From NCBI RefSeq assembly GCF_017377395.1, contig NZ_CP061800.1:5539633-5603632 (forward strand): a stretch of DNA of 64,000 bases, given 5' to 3'. Shown here one piece after another: positions 53,552 to 63,253 of this stretch. Position numbers and translations under genes: made by a program. The DNA comes from Desulfonema magnum (GTDB lineage Bacteria > Desulfobacterota > Desulfobacteria > Desulfobacterales > 4be13). The notes beneath the pieces are model-generated. The model was not told the DNA's origin. It did not search any database and saw only the letters and a list, made by a program, of their open reading frames with translations. Position 1 is the first letter of the stretch; each line of letters begins with the position of its first letter.

Positions 53552-55663
53552 ATGAACCCCCTTTTTATGTCTGTATTGCTCATTGTGGGGCTGGCGGTTT
53601 TTGGCCGCACCATGTATTATAAAATCCTGTTGCTCATGTCGCTTGAACCTGCCGACAGGGTTAATCATATCATAGAACGAGTTAAGAACATAGTGATTCT
53701 GGCACTGGGTCAGAAACGTCTGGTGGGAAGAAAAAAAGAGCGGGCATCGGGTATTATGCACGCTCTGATCTTTTGGGGCTTCTGTGTTCTGATAATCCGC
53801 AGTCTGACTTTATACGGAGAAGGATTTTCAGAAGGATTTCAGCTGCCTTTTTTGGGCGATGATTTTATTTTGGGGTATCTCTATATCGCCGTAAAAGACA
53901 TCATGGAAGGTGTTGTTCTGCTGATGGTGATTTATGCCATCTTTCGCCGGGCAGTTCTGAAACCGAAACGGTTGCACAATACATGGGAAGCCTATCTGGT
54001 TTTGGGACTGATCGGAATTCTGATGATTTCCGATCTTCTGTATGACGGTGCCCGGTACAACCTGATTGTGCTGCATAATAATCCGGATCATCTTCATTTT
54101 TTCAATAACCCGGAGTATGGTTCAGAATTTCTGTGGACACCTGTTTCCGTAGCAGCCGGGGCACTCATATCCGGGATAAGCCCGCAAAACATCATTGCGA
54201 TAATGATTACCGGGTTCTGGATACATATCATCACCCAGCTGATATTTCTGAATCTTCTGCCTATGGGAAAACACTTCCATGTCATCACCTCACTTCCCAA
54301 TGTGTTTTTAAAGAGCCTGGGATATCCCCATGAAAAAACCAAAGTTCTGGATCTGGAAGATGAGGCGGCCTGGGAAGATGAATCGCTGGGAATCAATCAC
54401 ATCCATCAGCTCAACTGGAAACAGGGACTGGATCTTTACACCTGTACCGAATGCGGCCGATGTAAAGATGTCTGTCCTGCTTATATCACTGACAAACCCC
54501 TGAATTTGTATGAGTTCAATGACAAACTGAAGCTTGAGATGTTGGATAATGCGGACAATATTATTCAAAGAGCAAAGTTGGCCGGAGCCATCAGCCAGAA
54601 CGGCACTGATCCCGAACAAGTTGAAAAAATCAAAGCCGACATGGCTGAACTGAACAGCAAAAAACAGCTGGTCGGTGATGTGATCTCCGAAGACACGCTC
54701 TGGGCCTGTACCACCTGCCGGGCATGTGAGCAGGTCTGCCCCGTGACCATCGAGCATGTTCCCCGTATCATCGCCATGAGACAGGGACAGACCCTTATGG
54801 CGGAAGCCTATCCCAAAGAACTGAATGTGGCCCTGAAAGGACTTGAGCGCAACGGCAATCCCTGGGGTATCGGGTATGACAAACGCGCGGACTGGGCCGA
54901 AGGTCTGGATGTCAAAACAATGGCAGAGGACTCCGATGTTGACTATCTGCTCTGGGTCGGCTGTGCTGGTTCATTTGATGATCGGACCAAAAAAGTGTCC
55001 GCAAGTCTGGTCAAAATTCTGCAAAAAGCCGGTATCAGCTTTGCCATCCTGGGTACGGAAGAAAAATGTACCGGTGACTTTGCCAGACGCGTGGGAAATG
55101 AAATGCTGTTCCAGATGATGGCGCAGGAGAACATTGAAACGCTGAACAGTTACAATGTCAAAAAAATCATTGCTGCATGCCCCCATTGTCTCAACACGCT
55201 GAAGCATGAATACCCGGAACTGGGCGGAAATTACGAAGTCATCCACCATTCGGAATTCATTCATCAGCTTGTAAAAGAGGGCAAAATTTCTTTGAAGCAA
55301 TCATTGGAAGGATCCCTGACATACCACGATCCTTGCTATCTGGGGCGGTACAATTCGGTTTATGAGCAGCCCAGATCGCTCCTGAAGTCCATATCAGAGC
55401 GGGGACTCACAGAACTTGACCGCCATGGTCAGGAAAGTTTCTGCTGCGGTGCCGGCGGCGGAAGAATGTGGATGGAAGAGACCATTGGTAAAAGAATCAA
55501 TCTGGAGCGGGCCGAGGAGATTGTGGGTCAGAATGTGGCAAATGTGGCAGTGAGCTGCCCCTTCTGCCTGACCATGATCGAAGACGGCATGAAGGAACTG
55601 GGTAAAGAAGAGGAAATAAAGACTCAGGATATTGCCGAGCTTGTGGCGAGCAATATGAAGTAA
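53552..55663 (+). CDS. membrane Fe-S ETF:quinone oxidoreductase (HdrDE-like)
   Basis: 703 residues from ATG 53552 (ACGAGG upstream). N-terminal NarI/HdrE-like membrane domain, about five spans in residues 1-245 (LFMSVLLIVGLAVFGRTMYY; ALIFWGFCVLIIRSLTLYG). Then ferredoxin clusters CTECGRCKDVCP (about 298) and CTTCRACEQVCP (about 387) and two CCG domains (CTGDFARR, PHCLNTLKHEYP; HDPCYLGRYN, CCGAGGGRMW). This layout is that of the ETF:menaquinone oxidoreductase found next to etfBA in many anaerobes, passing acyl-CoA electrons to the quinone pool. The split from etfBA is due to the TumAE-like pair and repeats. Confidence 0.88.
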   Translation: MNPLFMSVLLIVGLAVFGRTMYYKILLLMSLEPADRVNHIIERVKNIVILALGQKRLVGRKKERASGIMHALIFWGFCVLIIRSLTLYGEGFSEGFQLPFLGDDFILGYLYIAVKDIMEGVVLLMVIYAIFRRAVLKPKRLHNTWEAYLVLGLIGILMISDLLYDGARYNLIVLHNNPDHLHFFNNPEYGSEFLWTPVSVAAGALISGISPQNIIAIMITGFWIHIITQLIFLNLLPMGKHFHVITSLPNVFLKSLGYPHEKTKVLDLEDEAAWEDESLGINHIHQLNWKQGLDLYTCTECGRCKDVCPAYITDKPLNLYEFNDKLKLEMLDNADNIIQRAKLAGAISQNGTDPEQVEKIKADMAELNSKKQLVGDVISEDTLWACTTCRACEQVCPVTIEHVPRIIAMRQGQTLMAEAYPKELNVALKGLERNGNPWGIGYDKRADWAEGLDVKTMAEDSDVDYLLWVGCAGSFDDRTKKVSASLVKILQKAGISFAILGTEEKCTGDFARRVGNEMLFQMMAQENIETLNSYNVKKIIAACPHCLNTLKHEYPELGGNYEVIHHSEFIHQLVKEGKISLKQSLEGSLTYHDPCYLGRYNSVYEQPRSLLKSISERGLTELDRHGQESFCCGAGGGRMWMEETIGKRINLERAEEIVGQNVANVAVSCPFCLTMIEDGMKELGKEEEIKTQDIAELVASNMK

Positions 55664-55684
55664 TCGTTGTCAGTTGTTGTTATT

Positions 55685-55716
55685 ATAAGGGGCGGTCCTG
55701 GCGGGTCGCCCCTTAT
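55685..55716 (+). terminator. rho-independent terminator
   Basis: ATAAGGGGCG and CGCCCCTTAT arms, 12-base loop, followed by TTTATAT; 22 nt after the ETF:quinone oxidoreductase stop. Confidence 0.8.
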
Positions 55717-55737
55717 TTTATATCAGGACTGCAAAAA

Positions 55738-55835
55738 AAACCGACTTTTCTCCCGGACGGAGACTCTCCCCGGCCGGAAAATCCCGGGTTTCTCCCACGT
55801 CCGTCGTGTCCGCTCTGTGACAACCCGGAAAATTT
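55738..55835. repeat. GC-rich dispersed repeat (CCCGGGTTTCTCC family), copy
   Basis: CGGACGGAGACTCTCCCCGG and CCGGAAAATCCCGGGTTTCT blocks; closely similar to 61903-61997 and to the middle of the family A elements. Confidence 0.75.
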
Positions 55836-55889
55836 CAGATATGCCGGGTGTCACAAACAAAAAACCAGATTTTCCGGTAACCAGCAGCC

Positions 55890-57484
55890 TTATATCTTTT
55901 CAATAACCTCTAATAATTCAGAAATCTTAGTGAACTGATTGTTTTGCAACAGATTGCATATGATGTTATTTATAATTTGGAATGGCTTACTTCTATCTGA
56001 TTTCATAGATTTAATCATCTCTGTATAAGCCTGACTGTTCTTTATGCTGATAAATTCTAATTTTTTGTTCTTAGCAGCAGCGTCTTCTGATTTTCTATAC
56101 GTGATAATAAAATCTGTTTGTAATCCGTTTTTTCTGTTATCCTGAACAACTGAATTTGCTGAATAGCCTAATGTTTCAACAGCGTTCAGAGAGAAACCAA
56201 CAGAATGGAATGTTTTTACAACATTCAGCCAGGCTTTGTCATCTAAGCTGTTAAACATGAATGAAAAATACCTGCCTGGTTTCAAAACCCTGAAACATTC
56301 CGACAGAACACTGTTCAGAAGCTTGTTATAGTCGTGAATGTCTTTGTCCCGGTCTTTTGCCTCACTCACGATTATTTCATTATCATAATCAGCCTCTTTT
56401 CTTAACCAGCCATTCCACAGCATACTTAACTCAAGATAGGGGATTCTGTTGCCATGGGGAGGATCTGTTAAAATATAATCAATGGAATTATCGGGTATCT
56501 CCTTTAAAAACATCTGGCTGGGTTCATTGACGATAAAATAATTTGCAGCATCTTGTAATGCTTCAAACGAACTTGCTAAACGATAAGTCTTCAATATTGC
56601 ATATTGCTCTTTTTAGCTTTAAGAATTTTTTTGAACCTCGTCTCAAAGCAGGTCCAGACATTATTTTCAAAAAATTCATGAGGGGTCCAATATCCGATTA
56701 CCCAGCTTCCGATTTCTTTTTTATGACTGACAGCAGCGTGTTCTTTTGTTTTATTTCTGCGCTTTATTACAAAAACCATCTTGCTGGCCTGCCCAATTGC
56801 GGAAGTGAAACAGAATAAGAAGATGTTTTTTAAAAGCGTGTCTTCTATTTTCTCAATTCTGTTATGCAAAACAGATAGTGCAAGCAGGTTTCTTGTGGTA
56901 AACAGTTCGGAAATATTATCTTTGTTATTCGTATTGATTCTTGAATTATAAAAAAATGCGTTTTTTGGGAAAAAATAGGGAATATCATTGATTGAAAATG
57001 AATCCGCCAACCTAAGATCGCTGTCTTCCGGATATGTCGTTATCCGCTTCCTCCCTCCGTTTGAATAACGTATCTCTGTCAGCTCATTATTCTCCCACAA
57101 AAAATTTTGCCCGATATAAGAACCGCGATCTCGCTTCACAACATACAATTCATTGATGTCTGCTTTAATATCCGCTTCAAGCGCACTAAATTCCTTTGCC
57201 AGCGATTGGGGATCAATGCCGGACAAAAGCTGCTCTGTTATAAAAACCGCACTTGGATTGATATCAATACCAAAACCTTTACGCTTGTTAAACACTGCTT
57301 CAAGAACAGACACTCCGGAACCGGAAAAAGGATCTAATACAATATCATATGGTTTGGTATATTTTTTTATAAAGTCTGATATGATATTGTAAGGTTTTTT
57401 CCCCCAGTATTTATGAAGCGCATATACACCGGTATATGACTTTGCTTTATGGGTTATTTCTTTATTTTCAGTATGTTCTTTCAT
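55890..57484 (-). pseudogene. site-specific DNA methyltransferase (N4/N6), one-base frameshift
   Basis: First part (57484 to 56591): motif I DPFSGSGVSVLEAVF (about 50-64), then the target-recognition region. Second part (56594 to 55890): catalytic motif IV ILTDPPHGNRIPYLEL and ECFRVLKPGRYFSFMFNS. The halves are in different frames but the upstream reading AKKEQYAILKTYRLASSFEA joins them if a run of five A (minus strand, near 56611) had six. The DPPH, instead of DPPY or DPPW, is unusual. A fused protein of about 530 residues would be an amino-methyltransferase; no restriction enzyme gene is adjacent. May be a sequencing error. Confidence 0.8.
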
Positions 57485-57632
57485 ATATCCGTGGAAGCGT
57501 TTTTAATCGGAAAGCAGATCGAAAAAATTTTCAGCATACTGTTTCCCACGACCATGCCGAGGAGCGCAAAAAGTTTCCGATCTGCTGACATGGACTTCTG
57601 TCACTCGATGATCAGGTTTTTTGATCCGATTC

Positions 57633-59555
57633 GGCATCCTTCATATTAATATAAAAGTAGTTGACACTTTTTAAAAGCTTGTTTTCGGGCACACTTCCGG
57701 TGTCAGAAGGCTGGCGGACGAACCTTCAGTTATGGTGATATGATATTACGATTTTGTGAATTGGCGGCCGGAAACGGATTTTTCTGAAAAAACCGGTTCC
57801 TTTTTACGAATTCACAGTGACCGCAAAAGACGGATCCGTTTTTTCCACAGTATCAAACAGAAGTTCGATCCAGTCTTTTTCCTGTTTCCTTCCGGTCAGA
57901 AGTTCATAGGGAGTCCTGCCTTTTCTCTTACCAGCCCTGTAACGGCGGTGATTATGGTAAAACATGATCAGGTTCAGAGTCTCCTGATTTATATTGTTTT
58001 TTGAACTGTTCAGGTAGGGACGGATTATCGAATTTATGCATTCGACCAGAGACGAACTCCGAACTATTCGGTCCAGTTCGTTGTAAACCTGCTCTCTGAC
58101 ATATTCATAATCGGCCTGAAGATGACCTGTCGCGGTTTCGAGACAGAATTCCTCGTTCATTTCACAGTGCTTCCGTGCTTCGGGGGTTTTCGCCTTAATC
58201 ATCTCTTTTCTCCATTGCCATGCCAGACAAAGCGCCCGCAATGCCTCCTGACTGACCGGCAGTCCCCTGAGTTCTGAGACAATCGGAGCTGCCACATCGA
58301 AATACCCGAGCAGGTCAGGCAGAGTGCGGCGGACCTTTCCGACAGCTTTGGCAATGTCGGGTTTTCCCAGTGATTCCAGAAGATTCAGCCCCTCTCCGAT
58401 ATTGGCTTCCGCCTCCTCACGTTCCCTGAGATTGCCGTTATTGTCGAACAGTCTGAGTTCATTTATGACAGAAAGATAAAGATAACTGAAGTTGTCGTAC
58501 AGTTCGATTTTTTCATCGGCAATCCTTTTTGCCTCCTCGTATTCTTTGATTCTCCGCGAAATGACAGCGTCACTTCTGGCGGAATCGAGCTTACGCCAGC
58601 GTTCCTCCTCTTTCCCAATGGCTTTGTATGCGGCATTTTCAAGGATTCCGACCCGTCTGCCAAGCCGGTGTGCCACAGCGTGATAAGTGTCCGGCTGCCT
58701 GAAAATATGGGCCAGGGATTCTTTCTGAGCTTTGCACAGACCTCTGCCTTCGTCACTGACCACATAAACTGCCATATATCCGTTATTTTCCAGGCAGTTC
58801 CAGTGATTCTTCCAGTCTTCGGCCTTCCGCGTGTCGTTCAGCCCGATTTTCAGTATTGCCGAACTGACCGGGTCAGCCGTGACCAGTATCGGCACCCTTT
58901 TGGAAAATATCTCATCACTCAGATAAACGAGCAGCCGTATCTCGCCATTGTCAGTTTTAAGAGTGTCAGGCAGCAGGGAACCGAAATATTTCAGAGTCTG
59001 ACTGATGAAACCGACAGATGCGTTGTCAATACCGAAACGCCTCATAATCGTTGATACGGCTTCCAGAGAACACCGGCCTTCAAGTCTCAGAGACAGTATG
59101 TGGCTGAATACCGATCTCTGTCCGGTCACAGACGGCTCACAGGAATCATATCCGAAAGCGGCCTCACCCGTCTCTTTCAATGTCGCTGCCAGCATATAAA
59201 CAAAGGTGCGGGAAATCATAAACTGCTTTGAAAGAGCCGTCACTGTTCCCCACGCTCCGGTAACCATTGCCGTGAGAGCAGCACATGCAATATGCAGCCT
59301 TGTAACAGGAGACAGATCACCGCGCCGTACGAATTTTTTCGGAGTCAGTTTTATATTTCCCCGCTCTGACAGACTTTCATTTTTTATGACAACAGGTGCG
59401 CACATAATTCCTCCTTTCCGTTATAAAGATTTTCGTTTGCAAAATCGTTTTCCCTGTGTCATATACCATGTTAAAAAAATTATGTCACCCCCTGACATCC
59501 GATTCATATCCGACTTTTGTTTTTATAAAGTGTAAACTGATAAATGAAGGATGCC
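57633..59555 (-). mobile_element. 1923-bp insertion sequence with 8-bp target duplication
   Basis: Ends GGCATCCTTCATATTAATAT (left) and GGCATCCTTCATTTATCAGT (right, complemented), each with a (G/T)(A/T)CACTTT block further in. Perfect direct repeats TCCGATTC at 57625-57632 and 59556-59563. One intact transposase gene. Likely parent of the 306-bp MITE at 13607. Family not recognised. Confidence 0.95.
57804..59405 (-). CDS. transposase of the 1923-bp IS
   Basis: 533 residues with GGAAAGGAGGAATT just before the ATG. Candidate RNase-H acids: YLSDEIFSKRVPILVTADPV (first D), VYVVSDEGRGLCKA (second D), and SSSLVECINSIIRPYLNSSK (E), followed by MFYHNHRRYRAGKRKGRTPY, a tail common to several DDE transposases. 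N-terminal helix-turn-helix (WGTVTALSKQFMISRTFVYM). Frame intact, so possibly active. Confidence 0.85.
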   Translation of the reverse strand: MCAPVVIKNESLSERGNIKLTPKKFVRRGDLSPVTRLHIACAALTAMVTGAWGTVTALSKQFMISRTFVYMLAATLKETGEAAFGYDSCEPSVTGQRSVFSHILSLRLEGRCSLEAVSTIMRRFGIDNASVGFISQTLKYFGSLLPDTLKTDNGEIRLLVYLSDEIFSKRVPILVTADPVSSAILKIGLNDTRKAEDWKNHWNCLENNGYMAVYVVSDEGRGLCKAQKESLAHIFRQPDTYHAVAHRLGRRVGILENAAYKAIGKEEERWRKLDSARSDAVISRRIKEYEEAKRIADEKIELYDNFSYLYLSVINELRLFDNNGNLREREEAEANIGEGLNLLESLGKPDIAKAVGKVRRTLPDLLGYFDVAAPIVSELRGLPVSQEALRALCLAWQWRKEMIKAKTPEARKHCEMNEEFCLETATGHLQADYEYVREQVYNELDRIVRSSSLVECINSIIRPYLNSSKNNINQETLNLIMFYHNHRRYRAGKRKGRTPYELLTGRKQEKDWIELLFDTVEKTDPSFAVTVNS

Positions 59556-59576
59556 TCCGATTCGAACAAAAAATTT

Positions 59577-59660
59577 GTCATTCCTGCGAAAGCAGGAATC
59601 CGTTTTTGGCCGATGCAGTGTTCCGGGAGCTGTGGATTCCTGCTTTCGCAGGAATGACAG
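59577..59660. repeat. GTCATTCCTGCGAAAGCAGG repeat pair (inverted)
   Basis: GTCATTCCTGCGAAAGCAGG at 59577 and its complement ending 59660 bound a 30-base spacer. Degraded copies with the leader ATCAAATTTTTTTCTGTC occur at about 35950 and 63113; a common intergenic repeat type. Confidence 0.8.
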
Positions 59661-59709
59661 AAAAAAACTTGAATATCGAGTGTTAGTTAATATCCGGCTG
59701 ACCTGCTGA

Positions 59710-60690
59710 CTAAGGCACTTCAACCGAATCAAAAATATGCCCGATGATCTGCTCCGTTGTAATATCTTCGGCTTCGGCTTCATACGTCAGGATAATCCTG
59801 TGGCGCAGGACATCCGGGGCAATGGTTTTCACATCCTGGGGGGTGACATAAGCTCTTCCCTGGAGAAAGGCATACGCTCTGGCGACCAGGCTGAGGAAAA
59901 TCGTGGCCCGGGGAGAGGCTCCGAAATGGATATAATCGGAAATATCCATATGATAATCCTGGGGATTTCGGGTGGCAAACACGAGGTCAACAATATACTC
60001 CCTGAGTTTTTCATCCATATATATTGACGTGATAAGAGAACCGATGTCATCCAGTTCTGCCGGATCAATGATCTGTTTTATAACAGGCACATTTTCAAAC
60101 CCCACCCGCTTCATAATTTCTTTTTCTTCAGATTTATTCGGATAATCAATAATCAGCTTGAGCATGAACCGGTCCACCTGGGCTTCGGGCAGGGGATAAG
60201 TTCCCTCCTGCTCAATGGGGTTCTGCGTTGCCATAACAAGAAAAGGATCCGAAAGCTCAAAAGTGGTTTCACCGATGGTCACCTGCTGCTCCTGCATGGC
60301 TTCCAATAAAGCAGACTGAACTTTGGACGGGGCACGGTTGATTTCGTCGGCAAGAATGATATTATGAAAAATTGGTCCCTTTTTGATGCTGAAATCCCCT
60401 GTTTTGGGACGATAAATTTCTGTTCCGATAAGGTCCGCCGGCAACAGATCCGGCGTGAACTGAATTCGCTTGAAATCCACCTGCACCGTATCGGCAAGGG
60501 CCTTGACAGCACTGGTCTTCGCCAATCCCGGAACCCCCTCGATGAGTATGTGTCCTTTTGTAAAAAGTCCCATCAGCAGCCCGTCAATCAAATCCCGCTG
60601 CCCCACGAGAACCTTTCCGATTTCGCTTTTGATACTGTTGACAAGCAGATGTTTTTCCTCAATCTTTTGTTTTAATTCCTCAACTGCCAA
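59710..60690 (-). CDS. MoxR-family AAA+ ATPase
   Basis: 326 residues. Walker A GVPGLAKTS (about 52-60), Walker B IILADEINRAP (about 111-121), sensor 1 MATQNPIEQEGTYPLPEAQ and the RFMLKL motif, then the MoxR C-terminal lid (FGASPRATIFLSLVARAYA). Works as a chaperone for metalloenzyme or membrane complex assembly, usually with VWA proteins; no VWA gene is adjacent, although one of NorD type is at 30183. AAGGAGGAAC upstream of the ATG. The 287 bp to the next gene hold only a weak TTCATGAG hairpin at 60813-60848. Confidence 0.93.
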   Translation of the reverse strand: MAVEELKQKIEEKHLLVNSIKSEIGKVLVGQRDLIDGLLMGLFTKGHILIEGVPGLAKTSAVKALADTVQVDFKRIQFTPDLLPADLIGTEIYRPKTGDFSIKKGPIFHNIILADEINRAPSKVQSALLEAMQEQQVTIGETTFELSDPFLVMATQNPIEQEGTYPLPEAQVDRFMLKLIIDYPNKSEEKEIMKRVGFENVPVIKQIIDPAELDDIGSLITSIYMDEKLREYIVDLVFATRNPQDYHMDISDYIHFGASPRATIFLSLVARAYAFLQGRAYVTPQDVKTIAPDVLRHRIILTYEAEAEDITTEQIIGHIFDSVEVP

Positions 60691-60977
60691 TGTTCCTCCT
60701 TAGCCCTTAAATAGTATATGCTGCCATTTTCTTCACTGTATAGGAAATCACATTTTGTCATAATTGCTGATAAGCTATCCTTACAGTTATAAGAAATCCG
60801 GAACAAATAAATGTTCATGAGTGCGGCGATTTCCTCCCGGCTCATGAAAATATATTTTTCACGGCAAAAATTAAGAAAAGAATTTGAATTGTCAAGCCAG
60901 AGGCAATATAGGTTTTTTTCAAACCAAAATGACTACCGTGCTTGCCGCCATCTGATTTTAAGATGTTACGGAAAGTC

Positions 60978-61847
60978 TCAGACGATTTTGTTGCGGACTG
61001 CCCATACAGCGGCCCGGGTTCTGTCGTTTACATTTAATTTATTAAATATGTTGATTATATGGCTTTTCACAGTATGGGGGCTTATAAACAGTGTGTCTGA
61101 AATTTCAGCATTGGTGGCTCCTTCGGCCACAAGACAAAGAACTTGTATCTCCCGGTCGGTGAGGTCTGTCTGAATTTCAATGTCCTCGTTTTCCGAAATT
61201 TTGCGCTTTTGTTTTTCTTCAGCTAATTTTTTTTCCAGACTTTCGATATATTTTTTCTGTTTATTACTGTCCTGCTCATTTTGAGGGGCAGTTTCAATTG
61301 CAACGGTGGAGGCAAGATTTCCGTCCTTATCATAAACAGGATAAATAGCATTTTCGCAGATGGGGCTGGTAAATCCAGGACATTGGTCAGGAGTGGTCTG
61401 TCCTCTGCTCAGAGCGCCTGCAAAAGCCAGGCAGGTGGAGAATCCGCATGCTTTGCAATTTGTCCCGGGCAGAAGCCTATAAATGTCAATAACGGAAACA
61501 GGTCTGAATTTTTTATAATTGGGTTTAAGCGAATGTTTTCTCGTATGCAACTTATTAAGAAAATGAATAAGCCGCTCTGCAAATTCAATTGCCTGGTTAC
61601 GATTGGTAAAAGGCGCGGCAATTACGTCGTCAGGATACAAAACACACTGAAAACCGTCTATGACAAATTTAATATATTCAGGTTTGTCATAAAATACGGC
61701 ATCTTTAAACGTGGCGTTTATATAAGGAAACAACTCGCTCACATCATTATCCAGTTTAAAATGAGCCCCCCAGCTTGCCGCGGGCACAAAACTCGACTTT
61801 ATGCCCACTTTTGATAAAGAAAAGTCGGAATATCCCTTGATAAGCAT
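60978..61847 (-). CDS. Fe-S domain and LuxR-type HTH regulator
   Basis: 289 residues. Residues 1-120 have a DUF3786-like look (FKDAVFYDKPEYIKFVIDGF, APFTNRNQAIEFAERLIHFL). Residues 120-160 form a [4Fe-4S] module of the Fe-S subunit type: LLPGTNCKACGFSTCLAFAG, then DQCPGF. A Lys/Glu coiled coil follows (YIESLEKKLAEEKQKRK), and the last 65 residues are a LuxR/GerE helix-turn-helix (LTDREIQVLCLVAEGATNAE, ISPHTVKSHIINIFNKLNV). Likely a redox- or metal-responsive transcription factor. No partner kinase; target unknown. Confidence 0.85.
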   Translation of the reverse strand: MLIKGYSDFSLSKVGIKSSFVPAASWGAHFKLDNDVSELFPYINATFKDAVFYDKPEYIKFVIDGFQCVLYPDDVIAAPFTNRNQAIEFAERLIHFLNKLHTRKHSLKPNYKKFRPVSVIDIYRLLPGTNCKACGFSTCLAFAGALSRGQTTPDQCPGFTSPICENAIYPVYDKDGNLASTVAIETAPQNEQDSNKQKKYIESLEKKLAEEKQKRKISENEDIEIQTDLTDREIQVLCLVAEGATNAEISDTLFISPHTVKSHIINIFNKLNVNDRTRAAVWAVRNKIV

Positions 61848-61902
61848 GTTTTTTCAGATTTCATCAGCAGATCAAAAAGTCTTCCGGACTGAGCGCTGGA
61901 CA

Positions 61903-61997
61903 TCAGAGAAACCCGGCTTTTTTCCCGGACAGGATGTCTCCCCGGCCGGAAAAACCCGGGTTTCTCCCCCTGTCTGTCGTGTCCGCGCTGTGAGGGC
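61903..61997. repeat. GC-rich dispersed repeat (CCCGGGTTTCTCC family), copy
   Basis: GAAACCCGGCTTTTTTCCCG, GTCTCCCCGGCCGGAAAAAC and TGTCTGTCGTGTCCGCGCTG blocks align with 55738-55835. The rest of 61848-62326 is AT-rich with no gene. Confidence 0.75.
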
Positions 61998-62326
61998 CTG
62001 AAAACTTTTTATACTGATTATGTTTATATATAAAAGGGTTATATGCTATTATCGCGTTGCTTAATTTAAAGAATTATAAAGTGATAATACAAAGACTGTC
62101 AATCTTATTTTGACACAGATTTTAAGAAAAAATTCGATTATCAAGTACAAACTGCAGAACAAACCAGATTTCCCAAGTATTCGAATTCAAAAAGATTGTG
62201 CGGGTATTTAAAACGCTGGACTTTTTCTCATAAATATATTAATGAGCATACTTCGGAAGGGAAATTTGTTTTTCTGTAAACAGATTGAATTTTCAATATG
62301 TTAATTTATCAGAAAGGAGACAGAAG

Positions 62327-62707
62327 ATGAAATGCAAAATTGTTGCATGTATTTGCGCCCTGGTTTGGATGCTCTCGTTATCACAGGCTTTGTCAGCAGA
62401 TATCCCGGGAGAGGTGAAAGATAGAATTCTCATTTGTCCCGGGGGTAAAGTGGTCGGAGTGGAGAGTGCCACATTAGGGGACGGAAGACAATCTTATGAT
62501 GTGGACATTCAGGCAGAAGGAGCAAACTACAGCAATATTGTTTCATTCTACAGACAAGAAGCAGGAAAAAGAAAGTGGCGGATATTCAATGACGTGGATC
62601 GGGGATACAGCTATATTCTTCAGTGCCATGACGGACGTTACAATATTGATATCACCGTTACAACAAAAGAAAACAGCGTGTTGGTCCGCCTGAGTATCCT
62701 GGGATAA
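62327..62707 (+). CDS. small exported protein
   Basis: 126 residues from ATG 62327, behind AAAGGAGACAG. Signal peptide (IVACICALVWMLSLSQALSA). The mature domain (VKDRILICPGGKVVGVESAT, NIVSFYRQEAGKRKWRIFND) looks like a small alpha/beta fold found in periplasmic proteins of related bacteria; I cannot name it. Alone in its transcription unit. Confidence 0.7.
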   Translation: MKCKIVACICALVWMLSLSQALSADIPGEVKDRILICPGGKVVGVESATLGDGRQSYDVDIQAEGANYSNIVSFYRQEAGKRKWRIFNDVDRGYSYILQCHDGRYNIDITVTTKENSVLVRLSILG

Positions 62708-63253
62708 CTCAGCAAACCTCGGGGGAATTAAAATAAGTCAAATGATTACCAACGTGCTGAAATTCGTTTCTCAAGCTGACGTGGTCATTTGCCTGCGGAT
62801 AAAAAGTACAAGAAAAGGAGATAAGAAGAGGAAGCGGCCACTTTCCTTTTCTTATCTCTTTTCCATGTACTTATCGAGTATTAAGAAGTACAGAGAAGGG
62901 GGATTAGAAAGGGAAGAATCGTCTTTTCCTTTCGGAGAGCAGATGCTGATCTTGATCCGCATACTGAATCACTTCTCCGTAAAGAATAGCAGGCCGGAAT
63001 TTTTTCAGGAAAATGTTGAAATCCGCATCCTGTTATGTTATTTACTCCGATAAAATAATCAGAGTTGATATTATAAGATATAAAATTAAAAATTTGTTTT
63101 TATCACTCAATAATCAAATTTTTTTCTGTCATTCCGTTCGGATCGGATCAAAAAAACCTGATTATCGAGTATTAACCAGATGGTGAGTTATATTTTTGAC
63201 ATATTGATTTATTACTCATTCATTTTAACAGATATTCGCGGAGTTTAAAAAAA
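62708..63253. other. intergenic stretch with hairpins
   Basis: A strong stem at about 62815-62861 (AAAGGAGATAAGAAGAGGAA pairing with TTCCTTTTCTTATCTCTTT) and an ATCAAATTTTTTTCTGTCAT repeat at 63113. The 62742-63053 frame spans the hairpin and is not convincing. Confidence 0.55.

Noticed and set aside
62742..63053. 103-residue protein after the small exported protein
   Set aside because: The frame spans a strong hairpin and AT-rich repeat DNA; no ribosome-binding site or recognisable composition.
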